Below, piece after piece: positions 16,760 through 25,523 of a stretch of DNA of 64,000 nt; the first letter of the stretch is position 1; every line of letters begins with the position of its first letter. A program made the position numbers and the translations under genes. Source of the stretch: Bacillota bacterium (lineage in GTDB: Bacteria; Bacillota; Clostridia; Lachnospirales; Lachnospiraceae); NCBI GenBank assembly GCA_023412855.1, contig JAEZRJ010000057.1, forward strand, positions 1 to 64,000. The letters run 5' to 3'. The notes under the pieces were generated by a model. That model made no database searches and was not told the DNA's origin. It saw nothing but the letters and a program-made list of their open reading frames with translations.

Positions 16760-17572
16760 TTAAAACATAGCCATCTGGCTTAAGCCAAGTGCACAGGCAA
16801 TAAGGTACAGAAGCAATATATGAACGGGATAAAAAGCATAGAAGAGCCATTTAATATTCCAGCCTCTTTCTCCGTTATACTTATGTATGGGAATCAATAC
16901 TAAGAAAGCCGTAATCTCGGTAGGAGACATCACGGTAAGGGTAGTACATCCCAGACCTGCCGACAAAGTCTTCTTATTTCTAAAGAGGTACATAACTGCT
17001 ACGGTAAGTACGCCGAAGGCGCTGTAATCCGTCTGCATAGCTATTGCTGCACCCATTCCGGCAACCAGAACGAGCACGTTTGCAACGGCTTTTAGAATCT
17101 TATTCCATTCTGTTTTCTCTTCTATGAAGCGAAGTCCTATCATAACGAGAAGTCCAAACAGCAACGTGAAGAATACGTTCTGATATCCCCAGTAGAAAAA
17201 GGACCCTTTAAAGCCAAGGTCAAAAGGTATCTCAGAAACCAGCGCAAACAGGAATAATCTGCTTGCATATTTTTTTACATTATGCGTATGCTCAAAACCC
17301 TCTATCAGCAGGAAACAGAAAATGGGAAATCCCAGCCTGCCCACCAGCCGCAATACGATATCGGAAATATAGAGCACCATATTCTGCTGCATGAACATAG
17401 CGGCAGCGTTCACATCCAGAATGGAGCCCATTCCCTCTTTTATCATCATTCTTTCCAGTATAATGGCTCCTGTATGATCGACGAACATGGCAATAATCGC
17501 AATCAGTTTGAGTGTACTTCCTGTAACTCCCTTTTTCTTAGGCATAGTCTCCGCCACAGCCGCATTTTCCAT
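16760..17572 (-). CDS. TraX-family integral membrane protein
   Basis: 270 residues with about seven to eight transmembrane helices. The N-terminal motif GSTLKLIAIIAMFVDHTGA and later RLGFPIFCFLLIEGF are characteristic of the TraX family, named after the F-plasmid pilin N-acetyltransferase and related to membrane acyltransferases. In Clostridia these are usually chromosomal single genes without other conjugation genes, as here; I see no relaxase or pilin nearby. The conserved His in VDHTG is present. The substrate is unknown. A GAGGATGAGT-type ribosome site precedes the ATG. Confidence 0.85.
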   Translation of the reverse strand: MENAAVAETMPKKKGVTGSTLKLIAIIAMFVDHTGAIILERMMIKEGMGSILDVNAAAMFMQQNMVLYISDIVLRLVGRLGFPIFCFLLIEGFEHTHNVKKYASRLFLFALVSEIPFDLGFKGSFFYWGYQNVFFTLLFGLLVMIGLRFIEEKTEWNKILKAVANVLVLVAGMGAAIAMQTDYSAFGVLTVAVMYLFRNKKTLSAGLGCTTLTVMSPTEITAFLVLIPIHKYNGERGWNIKWLFYAFYPVHILLLYLIACALGLSQMAMF

Positions 17573-17787
17573 AACTACTCATCCTCTCCCTCAGTCCGCA
17601 TATTTTATCACAATGCCGGTTTTTACTGTCATCAAATAATAGTGCGAATAACAATATATAGCATATAAACATTCGCCCCATTTGTCAATCTTTTGTCAAT
17701 TTTTCCAGACTGTTTTCGTTACATTCGGCCTTACATACTACGCAGCCAAAATTGCGTCTCTGTCAGCAAATACTACCCTTCACCCCG

Positions 17788-18468
17788 TTACCTCACTTCA
17801 GGATATTCGGTGCAAAGAAGCCTGTAAGGAGGCTCATCTTCTTCAATTGCGGGGAACCGTCCCATTTCTTCATAAAAGCGGTTATCCGAGGTATCATCAT
17901 TACACATGGAAACTTCTCCGATCAGTACATCTCCCGTTCCCTTTTTCACATCGAAATCATGATATTGATGGGGCCATAGGGTAATGCTTTCACCCGGACG
18001 CAGCTCCACTCCCGTTCCTGCCTTCACATAATAGGACCTCCCGTCGGAATTAACCAATACATCGCTGTCATCAAAGGTTCCGTCTCCCTTATCATTATAT
18101 ACATGTATAATCAGTGTCCCTCCGCCCCGGTTAATAATATCTTCACTTTTCGTCCAGTGGAAGTGCATGGGGGAATGCTGTCCCTCTTTCAGCATCAATA
18201 ATTTTTCGGCATAAACCTTTTTATATTTTTTATCCTTCTGGTTCCCATTCCTTAAGGTAATGAGTGCAAAGCCTAACTCTTCCCAATTGCCCAATCCATA
18301 ATCCGTAATATCCCATCCAAGCATATTGTCTCTGATTTCATCGTACTGCTCCCCTTTATCCGCCCACTCTTCCGGTGTCCAGCCGCAAAACGGAGGCAGT
18401 TCAAAGCCATGCTTTTTAATTAATTTTTCCATATATTTAATACTATTGTTAATTTCAGACCGTTTCAT
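17788..18468 (-). CDS. D-lyxose ketol-isomerase (cupin sugar isomerase)
   Basis: 226 residues, the usual length of the D-lyxose isomerase family, which interconverts D-lyxose/D-xylulose and D-mannose/D-fructose with a divalent metal. The cupin metal site is visible as SPMHFHWTKSED (His-x-His and a downstream Glu) and WPHQYHDF (second His). The remainder follows the family, for example YGLGNWEELGFALITLRNG. Its start lies 14 bases inside the preceding MCP gene, so it is coupled to it. It is the last gene of the CUT2 transporter locus and gives the best clue to that transporter's substrate: a pentose or ketose such as lyxose or xylulose. Confidence 0.9.
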   Translation of the reverse strand: MKRSEINNSIKYMEKLIKKHGFELPPFCGWTPEEWADKGEQYDEIRDNMLGWDITDYGLGNWEELGFALITLRNGNQKDKKYKKVYAEKLLMLKEGQHSPMHFHWTKSEDIINRGGGTLIIHVYNDKGDGTFDDSDVLVNSDGRSYYVKAGTGVELRPGESITLWPHQYHDFDVKKGTGDVLIGEVSMCNDDTSDNRFYEEMGRFPAIEEDEPPYRLLCTEYPEVR

Positions 18469-20182
18469 TTTCTTTTTCCTCCATCGAATGAAAATATGAT
18501 ATGTTGTCAGAAAGCTGTTGGGAGAGTCCGAATATTTCCTTCGTCAGATCGACCATTTGATTTACCGAATTCTCCATATCGATAGACACCTTCAGCGTGT
18601 TTTCCGAATATCCGGCATTTTTATCCGACTCCCGGAGCAGAAGGGCCATATCCTCGCCGAGACATTCTTTTGTACCGTTTATCTCGTCTATATCGCTTAC
18701 CAGAACCTTTGCATTTTGCTCCAATACCATGATATTCTTTTCCAGCTCGTCAAAAATAGCTTTGGTACTGTTTACACCTTTTACTTGATTCTCCATCGCA
18801 CGGTTCACGTCTTCCATAACCTGAACTGAGGTCTGGGTCTCGTGAATCAAATTCATGACAATTTGCTCTATCTTTTTTGCCGAAACCGTAGACTGATCAG
18901 CTAAGGACTTAATTTGCGCCGCAACTACGGCGAAACCCTTGCCCAGTTCTCCCGCCCTCGCCGCTTCTATGCTGGCATTTAACGACAGCAGGTTCGTTTC
19001 CTCCGAAATATTTGCAATCAATGTTGTCGCCTCTTTAATTTCATGCGCGGATTGATTGGTAATATTTGTTTGGCTGGAAATAGTATTTATTGAGAGCAAA
19101 GAATCTTTTGTTATAGCTTCCAGCTCATTTAAGATAGTTCTCGTCTCTTTTCCCAGCTCAAAGTTTTTTTCGGATAAAGTTCCTATAGTCTCTATGCTGT
19201 TCAGCGAACTGTCGATATGGCGATTCATTTCGCGCATGCTTCCATCCGCATTCTGTATTGTTTTCACCTGAGCATCAGCCGACTTTTGTATATCCCGGCT
19301 GGATGAGAGCATCTTGTTCGCTGTGCCTTTCGTGGCATCGGAAGCCTCCTGCATTTCGTCCGATACTTTATGCAGAATATTTGCTTTTTCCTTGATGGAG
19401 GAAATCACCTCCATCATTTTTTCCTGCAGCTTCTGCGTATCCTTGGATAAATCACCGATTTCATCTTTTCGGTTTCTAATAAGTGTTGTTTTCAGCTCCA
19501 ATTCTCCATTGGACAAGCGGTTGAGACAATCTCTGGCTTTCGTCAAATCCTTCAGCGTAGACTTTACAAATACGATGGAAAGGAGGCAGAAAAAGGCGAG
19601 TATGGCGGCTATCAGTCCCATGTTCGCATAGATAGCTGTCCGAACAAGAGCCTGCATGCGTTCCACACCGCGCACCGCAACCAATGCCCCTGTCACTTCT
19701 CCCGATTCCGGCTGTACGATCGGTATGGCGCAGGCATGATATTGCTTTCCTGCTATTTCAACTTTCTTTGCAAAGACTTCTTTCTCCCCCTCATATACGA
19801 GACCGATCATCTGCTTTACATTCTCAAAATCATCCAGCCTGTTTCCCGCCCCGTCCTTCATGGATGTAACAATAGGGTCCTCTGCAAAATAAAAAATAAT
19901 ATCAATACCTGTCCTGTCCCTCAGGCTGTCGAGCAAGGCTGCGGAATCAGAGACGTTAAAATTCATTCCCCTCCAGACATTTCCGTCCTCTTTCAAAGCA
20001 TAGTCCCCATACCCCTGTGTGCTGTAAAGATTAGATGCAGAAACTGCAACCGTCCTTAGTCCCTCTTCGATTTCCTGATACAAGCCTTTAGAAAATTGAA
20101 TCTGGCTGATGAGCAATGAGAATATGCTCGTCACTACAATCGGCACTATAGATAATGTTAGAATTTTCCCTCTCATTTTCAT
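18455..20182 (-). CDS. Methyl-accepting chemotaxis protein (MCP 2, CUT2 sugar locus)
   Basis: 575 residues. A first membrane helix (about 8-28) is followed by an extracytoplasmic single-Cache-like sensor (about 35-180, including FYFAEDPIVTSMKDGAGN), a second helix (about 187-208), HAMP and the signalling domain. The tip has ISEETNLLSLNASIEAARAG followed by GKGFAVVAAQIKSLADQS. The ribosome site AAGGTGATTTCTA precedes the ATG. It lies between the ribose-type binding-protein gene, which ends in a terminator-like hairpin, and lyxose isomerase, which it overlaps. It may sense the sugar directly or through the binding protein; this is inference from position. Confidence 0.94.
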   Translation of the reverse strand: MKMRGKILTLSIVPIVVTSIFSLLISQIQFSKGLYQEIEEGLRTVAVSASNLYSTQGYGDYALKEDGNVWRGMNFNVSDSAALLDSLRDRTGIDIIFYFAEDPIVTSMKDGAGNRLDDFENVKQMIGLVYEGEKEVFAKKVEIAGKQYHACAIPIVQPESGEVTGALVAVRGVERMQALVRTAIYANMGLIAAILAFFCLLSIVFVKSTLKDLTKARDCLNRLSNGELELKTTLIRNRKDEIGDLSKDTQKLQEKMMEVISSIKEKANILHKVSDEMQEASDATKGTANKMLSSSRDIQKSADAQVKTIQNADGSMREMNRHIDSSLNSIETIGTLSEKNFELGKETRTILNELEAITKDSLLSINTISSQTNITNQSAHEIKEATTLIANISEETNLLSLNASIEAARAGELGKGFAVVAAQIKSLADQSTVSAKKIEQIVMNLIHETQTSVQVMEDVNRAMENQVKGVNSTKAIFDELEKNIMVLEQNAKVLVSDIDEINGTKECLGEDMALLLRESDKNAGYSENTLKVSIDMENSVNQMVDLTKEIFGLSQQLSDNISYFHSMEEKENETV

Positions 20183-20213
20183 TAGAAATCACCTTTTGTT
20201 TCTCTGATTGAAA

Positions 20214-20246
20214 ATACGGGTTATCCCCATATGAGATAACCCGTAT
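20214..20246 (-). terminator. Terminator-like hairpin after the CUT2 binding-protein gene
   Basis: Twelve-base perfect arms (20214-20225 and 20235-20246) with a nine-base loop, followed on the minus strand by TTTTC. It separates the transporter genes from MCP 2 and lyxose isomerase and probably reduces, rather than abolishes, read-through, since no clear promoter precedes the MCP. Confidence 0.75.
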
Positions 20247-20276
20247 CCATTTCATTGCGCTTTTATGTTGAAAAAA

Positions 20277-21284
20277 TTACAGCCCCTCTTTTGTAATAAC
20301 AGAAACTCCCGTATCCGTAACAGCTCCGCCGAAGCTTTCTCCGCCAAGCACTGCCACTGCTGCCTTCAAGCCTTCATATCCCATTACATCCGGGTTCTGA
20401 GCCATAGTAGCCAGTAAGTAACCGTCTTTGATCAAGGATAAAATAGTATCGGATTTGTCGAAACCTACACCGATCACATCGTCGCCCGCTTCCTGAATGG
20501 CATTGCCCACTCCGGTAGTAGAACCTTCATTGGCTCCGAAAATACCAACGCATCCGCTTGTAATATAATTTGCTGCAATGTCTTTGGACTTAGCTGCATC
20601 ACCTTCACTGTACTGGGTTTCAAGAATCTCGAAATCAGAACCTTCAAAAGCGGAGCGGAATCCGGTTTCGCGAGCTACGCATGATGCTGTAGCCGCATTT
20701 ACATTAACAACGCCGATTTTACCGGAAGTGATTCCTTTATCTGTAAGCGCCTTTAACATTTCATCGCCTGCTGTTTTTCCTGCTGCCTGATTATCTGTTG
20801 CAAATGTCACTTCGCCTTCAAAATCTGCCGCTGAATCCACATAGATGATTTTTACTCCTGCTGCAACTGCTTCTTCCAAAGCTGCCGTAACTGCATCCGG
20901 TCCGTTTGCTGCCAAGAGAATCGCATCCGCGTTGTCCGCTACTGCATTATTGATACACTCGATTTGTTTTGCGTCATCCTTAACATCCGGAGCGAGCCAT
21001 TTGTATTCAACGTTTCCAAGCTCTTCCGCTGCTTTCTTGCATCCACCGTCTACATTTACCCAATGCTGGTCCATCTGATCCATCGTGATCAAATAAACTT
21101 TGTAGCTTTCTGCTGGTGCTGTTTCCTCTTCGGCCGCCTCCTGCGCCGGTGCTTCTGCAGCTTCCTCAGCTGCCGGTGCCGTACTCGTTTCCGCCGCAGG
21201 GGCAGTTTCCTTGCTTCCGCAGCCAGCCAGCATAGATGCCGCAACGACAACGCTCAATAATACACTACATAATCTTCTCTTCAT
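20277..21284 (-). CDS. Ribose-type sugar ABC transporter substrate-binding lipoprotein
   Basis: 335 residues. The signal peptide ends in SMLAGCGSKE with the lipidated Cys at about residue 22, followed by an Ala/Glu-rich linker (about 28-60). The mature domain is a periplasmic-binding-protein type 1 fold of the RbsB group: YLITMDQMDQHWVNVDGGCK, DAILLAANGPDAVTAALEEA, FGANEGSTTGVGNA. It is the third transporter gene in the order ATPase-permease-binding protein. GGAGG lies seven bases before the ATG. The linked lyxose isomerase suggests a pentose or ketose ligand, but the binding-site residues do not allow a definite call. Confidence 0.94.
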   Translation of the reverse strand: MKRRLCSVLLSVVVAASMLAGCGSKETAPAAETSTAPAAEEAAEAPAQEAAEEETAPAESYKVYLITMDQMDQHWVNVDGGCKKAAEELGNVEYKWLAPDVKDDAKQIECINNAVADNADAILLAANGPDAVTAALEEAVAAGVKIIYVDSAADFEGEVTFATDNQAAGKTAGDEMLKALTDKGITSGKIGVVNVNAATASCVARETGFRSAFEGSDFEILETQYSEGDAAKSKDIAANYITSGCVGIFGANEGSTTGVGNAIQEAGDDVIGVGFDKSDTILSLIKDGYLLATMAQNPDVMGYEGLKAAVAVLGGESFGGAVTDTGVSVITKEGL

Positions 21285-21375
21285 TTAATATCCTCCCTTA
21301 TGAAATATTTTGTTTGTATGATAATGCAAATGCTTAATATTAATGCTTAAGTCATTAACTTTAGAGCAAATGCTT

Positions 21376-22374
21376 TTATCCCTTTTTGGCTTTTCGTGGT
21401 TTACCCGTTCTTACCACTACATCGAGTAAGACGGAAACTACTACTATAATACCGATGACTATATTCCGAATGGCTACCGGCGCCCCCGCGAACTGCAGAC
21501 CGTTTTGAAGGACTCCCCATATTGCCGCTCCGATAACGGTGCCTAACAATATTCCCTGTCCGCCTAAGGTACTTACACCACCGATAACGGAAGCTGCTAC
21601 CGCATACATTTCATACATATTTCCTGCATCCATAGTGCCCATTCCTGAAGTCGCACAGATGATAAGCCCTACTACGCTGGCACAGAATGCGCTGACAATA
21701 TATGCTTTTGTCGTAGTTCCTACAATACCTACACCGGACAGCTTCGCAGCCTCTACATTACTGCCGATTGCATAGATATGCCTTCCTGTACGGGTCTTGC
21801 TGAGCAAAAAGTTGAAGATGAGCCATAGAATAATGGATATCCAAATGGTATTGTACAGGCCTAGCGTTTTCCCATAGTAGAAAAAGTCTCTGAAGCCTTT
21901 TGCCGCGTCGCCGATGGAATCCGTATTATAGTTATTATTTACGATTTGGGCGATACCTCTCGCTATTGTCATGGTACCGAGCGTAGCGATAAAAGGCGGC
22001 AGCTTACATTTTGCAACCAACTGACCATTCACAACTCCTACCAGCAGACAGCAGAAAATAGTTACTAAGACCGCTGCCCATGGATTCAGGCCTTTTGTCA
22101 TAAGAGTTGCCGAAATCATACAGCTCATGCCGACTACCGAGCCGATAGAAAGGTCGATGTTTCCCGTTATCAGCACATAAGATTGACCGATACCGATTAA
22201 TATGATTGGGGCGATCTGACGAAGCAGATTCCCTATATTTTTAGAGGAAGCAAAGGTCGGATTTAAGATACCGAATACGATACATAATACGATCAGACCT
22301 ACCGTTACAGTCAATACCTGCCCCATTCCCCTTACCGCCATCATTCTTCTTAAAAAATTCTGTCTGTTCTCCAT
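21376..22374 (-). CDS. Ribose-type (CUT2) ABC transporter permease
   Basis: 332 residues, highly hydrophobic with eight to ten helices. It carries the BPD_transp_2 features IGIGQSYVLITGNIDLSIGS, PPFIATLGTMTIARGIAQIV and the EAA-like loop GRHIYAIGSNVEAAKLSGV. It forms the membrane channel of the CUT2 transporter together with the two-domain ATPase upstream and the lipoprotein downstream. AAAGGAG lies 13 bases before the ATG, a rather long distance that could slow initiation. Confidence 0.95.
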   Translation of the reverse strand: MENRQNFLRRMMAVRGMGQVLTVTVGLIVLCIVFGILNPTFASSKNIGNLLRQIAPIILIGIGQSYVLITGNIDLSIGSVVGMSCMISATLMTKGLNPWAAVLVTIFCCLLVGVVNGQLVAKCKLPPFIATLGTMTIARGIAQIVNNNYNTDSIGDAAKGFRDFFYYGKTLGLYNTIWISIILWLIFNFLLSKTRTGRHIYAIGSNVEAAKLSGVGIVGTTTKAYIVSAFCASVVGLIICATSGMGTMDAGNMYEMYAVAASVIGGVSTLGGQGILLGTVIGAAIWGVLQNGLQFAGAPVAIRNIVIGIIVVVSVLLDVVVRTGKPRKAKKG

Positions 22375-22398
22375 TTTAACAGTTATGCTCCTTTCACA

Positions 22399-23910
22399 TT
22401 ATGCTTCTGCCGCAACCTTTTTTTCAAAACTGGTTGCATATTTCAGGATAGCGTCTTGGGTTGCTTCTTCCGTAATCATTTCCCCTGTTACCTTACCGTC
22501 ACACATTACAATAATTTTATCAGAAATCCCCATAACCTCAGGCATTTCTGAGGATACGAACAGCACTCCGATTCCTTGCCTTTTCAACTCATTCATTAGA
22601 TTGTAAATTTCAACCTTTGCAGCAACATCGATTCCTCTTGTAGGCTCATCGAAAATAACTACCCGGGAATTTCTGGCAAGCCATTTACCTACTACTACCT
22701 TCTGCTGATTACCTCCCGAAAGGCTTCCCGCATTTATTTCCGTATTGGGAGTTTTTATTCTCAGGTCGCTTACCGCTTTTTGCGTCATGACTTTTTCTTT
22801 TTTCCGGTTTACTATACCCAGCTTGTCGCATATGATATCGAGATTGGGAAGTGCGATATTTTCCCTTATGCTCAGCTTAGTGCATAATCCGTCTTTCTTT
22901 CTATCCTCAGGGGCCAGGACAATGCCCGCTCTGATCGCATCCATCGGCTTATTTATCGTGATAGGCTTACCATCTAAAATAATTTCTCCCGATTCCTTTG
23001 CATCTACCCCGAAAATCGCTCTCGTGGTCTCCGTTCGTCCGGCTCCCATCAGACCCGCGATTCCTACAATTTCCCCTTCATACAGTTCAAAGCTTACATC
23101 TCGCACCATTTTTCCCGCATTGAGATTTTTTACCTCGAATATCTTTTTTCCTTTTTTGCATGATATTCTTGGAAATTTCTCTTTAATTTCACGGCCTACC
23201 ATATTTGCTATTATTTCTTCCAGATTCGTATTTCCAAAATCCATACTCGTTATGTACTGGCCATCCCTGAGAATAGTGACTCTGTCCACGATATGCTGCA
23301 GTTCCTCGAGTCTGTGGGAAATATATACGATTGCACACCCCTCCGATTTCAATTGCCTTATAATACGGAACAGATCATCGATCTCCTTCGACGTAAGGGC
23401 GCTTGTCGGTTCGTCCATAATCAATATCTTAGCGTTTGTAGAAAGTGCTTTCGCAATTTCTACCATCTGCTGCTTCGATACGGCAAGGTCGCCTACCACA
23501 GTATCAGGAGCGATATCCATGTTCAGCTTATCCAATATGCCTTTTGCCTGCTTCTCCATCTCTTTGTCTGAGAGAATGCCCGATTTCGTTTTTTCCCTGC
23601 CCAGAAAAATATTTTCCGCCACCGTTAAGTGGGAACACATATTTAACTCCTGATGTATAATTGCAACTCCCAGCTCCTGCGCCTTTTTAGGGGACATATC
23701 GTGCACTTCTTCTCCGAAAACTTTAATCGTTCCCGAATCCTTTTCATAGATACCGCTTAAAATCTTCATAAGAGTAGATTTACCGGCCCCGTTTTCACCC
23801 AGCAGCGCAAGCACTTCGCCGGCTTTCAGGTTGAAGCTTACATTATCCAAAGCCAATACACCCGGGAAGCCTTTACTTACTCCGCTTACTTCAACGATAT
23901 ATTCTCCCAT
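22399..23910 (-). CDS. Ribose-type (CUT2) sugar ABC transporter ATPase, two nucleotide-binding domains
   Basis: About 503 residues. The N-terminal domain has a complete Walker A (GENGAGKST), signature-like LAVSKQQMVEIAKAL, Walker B ILIMDEPTSAL and the switch SHRLEE. The C-terminal domain has the degenerate GLMGAGRTETT typical of RbsA, then LSGGNQQKVVVGKWLA and VVIFDEPTRGID. A GTG at 23919 is possible, but the ATG at 23910 has GGAAGG eight bases upstream. It lies downstream of an unusual RbsA-like protein that has lost these motifs, separated by a hairpin region, so the genes may have separate promoters. Confidence 0.95.
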   Translation of the reverse strand: MGEYIVEVSGVSKGFPGVLALDNVSFNLKAGEVLALLGENGAGKSTLMKILSGIYEKDSGTIKVFGEEVHDMSPKKAQELGVAIIHQELNMCSHLTVAENIFLGREKTKSGILSDKEMEKQAKGILDKLNMDIAPDTVVGDLAVSKQQMVEIAKALSTNAKILIMDEPTSALTSKEIDDLFRIIRQLKSEGCAIVYISHRLEELQHIVDRVTILRDGQYITSMDFGNTNLEEIIANMVGREIKEKFPRISCKKGKKIFEVKNLNAGKMVRDVSFELYEGEIVGIAGLMGAGRTETTRAIFGVDAKESGEIILDGKPITINKPMDAIRAGIVLAPEDRKKDGLCTKLSIRENIALPNLDIICDKLGIVNRKKEKVMTQKAVSDLRIKTPNTEINAGSLSGGNQQKVVVGKWLARNSRVVIFDEPTRGIDVAAKVEIYNLMNELKRQGIGVLFVSSEMPEVMGISDKIIVMCDGKVTGEMITEEATQDAILKYATSFEKKVAAEA

Positions 23911-23944
23911 TCCATTCACCTTCCATTTTAGCTATATCGTGCTG

Positions 23945-24016
23945 TTATGTAATAGAAGTACTTTCTTATTACATAAAAAAGTATAACACCCGCTACAAAT
24001 TGATTGTAGGGGTGTT
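23945..24016. promoter_or_regulatory. Terminator-like hairpin and palindrome between the two RbsA-like genes
   Basis: At 23985-24016, AACACC..CTACAA pairs with TTGTAG..GGTGTT, a strong stem followed on the minus strand by ATACTTTTTT, which looks like a terminator of the upstream gene. Next to it, 23945-23954 (TTATGTAATA) is exactly inverted at 23967-23976 with 12 bases between. That is either a second hairpin or an operator for the transporter promoter. Confidence 0.6.
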
Positions 24017-24048
24017 TCTTTGGAATAAGGGGGGCATTCTTTTGGTCT

Positions 24049-25497
24049 TTATATGCTTATTTCAATGCTGCCGAAAGCATCCGGAAGATATTCCTGCGTT
24101 ACCGTTCCATCTTCCAGCAACAGCAGCTTGTCCGCTACAAACAAGGAATCCGAAATCGTAACCGCTAAGATGATAACGGCAATCCCCTTCCTCTTAAGAG
24201 TTCTTATGAGATGGATAATATGCCTTCGAACATACATATCCGCATTAGAAAACGGCTGAACGATGAAAACCACCTTCGGGTTCAATAAATGTATCCGGTA
24301 ATAAATGATATTGTAAAGGGATTTCTTATCCAGAGTCCTGATATCCGTCACATATACTTCCTCGCCCAGCTCTTTATAATATTCTCTTTGAATACTTTTC
24401 TTGACATTCTCGGTTATTGTTATACGAGGGGTTTTAAAATCCAGCATAAAGCTCAGATTGTCTATGTAGCTCATATCATAAAACAGCATAGTTTCGATCG
24501 CTTGTCCTCCGATAATGCCGAAATTGACCTTCGCCTTCTTTCTGAGGTTCTTTTTATCTATCACCTCTGTGTTTATCACTATGGAACCGGCCTCCAGCTC
24601 CTTTTCTCCGCTCAGACAGGAAATAATATCCTGCTGAGACTTTTTACTCTTGTCGTACAGCACCACACATTCTCCAGGGCGCATGCTGAACGTCAGGTTA
24701 TGCAAGTCCTGTGTAGTAATACCATGAAAATGAATCGCTCCACAGCTTTCTTCCGGAATCTTCTTATCCTTGTCCTCGAAAGAAATGGTATAAGGAATTA
24801 CATTTTCATCCTTCATATCTTTCTTATCGAATACCTTTATGACCTTCCCGTCCTTCATAAATGCCGCTCTGTTGCAAAATGGAAAAACCTCCTCATGATG
24901 GCTTCCGAAGTACAGAACCGTATGGCCCTTATGAGCGGCCTTAACGAGCAGATTTTTGAAGTTTTCCAGATCCTTCGTACTCAAAACATTACTGATATCA
25001 TCCACTATGATCAGTCTGGTTCCCTGGATAATCGCCTTCAGTACCTCGACGACACACCGCTCATACTCCGTAAGTTCCATGCAAAATGCTCTCGGATCGA
25101 TATTTACTTCCATATCCTGCAGCAGAAAAACCAGTTGGTTGGCAAGAACTCTTTTGTTGATGCAATATTTTTTGAATCCCTTCCTAAGCACAAAAATATT
25201 ATCTGTCACGGTGAGGTTATCCACCAGCCTGCTGGTTTGTCCTAATAAATATACTTTATTCTGGATTTCTTCCCTATGGTGATAGCTGTTGACCTGATGG
25301 CCGGAGAAGTAAATCCTGCCAAATTTAATCGGGATATTTTTACATATCAACTGCACGAGCCTGTCCTTTCCGTGCTCGTTGATTCCTATAAGTCCAAAGA
25401 TTTCTCCTTGAAAAATATGTAAGTTGAAGTTATCCAGATTGGTCATATCATTTCCTTCGGTAATGACATTTTCCATTCGCAAAATTTCTTTTTTCAC
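24049..25497 (-). CDS. Degenerate RbsA-like two-domain ABC protein (probable pseudo-ATPase, regulatory)
   Basis: 482 residues that align along the whole length with RbsA-type ATPases but lack the catalytic residues. Walker A is GINEHGKDRL, with Asp in place of Ser/Thr. The signature region is LTEYERCVVEVLKA, Walker B ends IIVDDIS rather than DEPTS, and the switch region is GSHHEE. In the C-terminal half the P-loop is YDKSKKSQQD and Walker B is VVFIVQPFSNAD, with no Asp-Glu pair. No frameshift is seen, so the gene is intact. It sits between the histidine kinase and the real transporter genes. I infer a regulatory or structural role, possibly linking transporter state to the kinase. The probable start is a GTG with AAGGG upstream. 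Confidence 0.82.
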   Translation of the reverse strand: MKKEILRMENVITEGNDMTNLDNFNLHIFQGEIFGLIGINEHGKDRLVQLICKNIPIKFGRIYFSGHQVNSYHHREEIQNKVYLLGQTSRLVDNLTVTDNIFVLRKGFKKYCINKRVLANQLVFLLQDMEVNIDPRAFCMELTEYERCVVEVLKAIIQGTRLIIVDDISNVLSTKDLENFKNLLVKAAHKGHTVLYFGSHHEEVFPFCNRAAFMKDGKVIKVFDKKDMKDENVIPYTISFEDKDKKIPEESCGAIHFHGITTQDLHNLTFSMRPGECVVLYDKSKKSQQDIISCLSGEKELEAGSIVINTEVIDKKNLRKKAKVNFGIIGGQAIETMLFYDMSYIDNLSFMLDFKTPRITITENVKKSIQREYYKELGEEVYVTDIRTLDKKSLYNIIYYRIHLLNPKVVFIVQPFSNADMYVRRHIIHLIRTLKRKGIAVIILAVTISDSLFVADKLLLLEDGTVTQEYLPDAFGSIEISI

Positions 25498-25523
25498 CGA
25501 TACTCATGCCCTTCTCTTGTTAC

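Noticed and set aside
16760..17572. TraX-like gene as evidence for a conjugative element
   Set aside because: No relaxase, coupling protein, integrase or attachment repeats are nearby; TraX-family proteins are common as isolated chromosomal genes in Clostridia.
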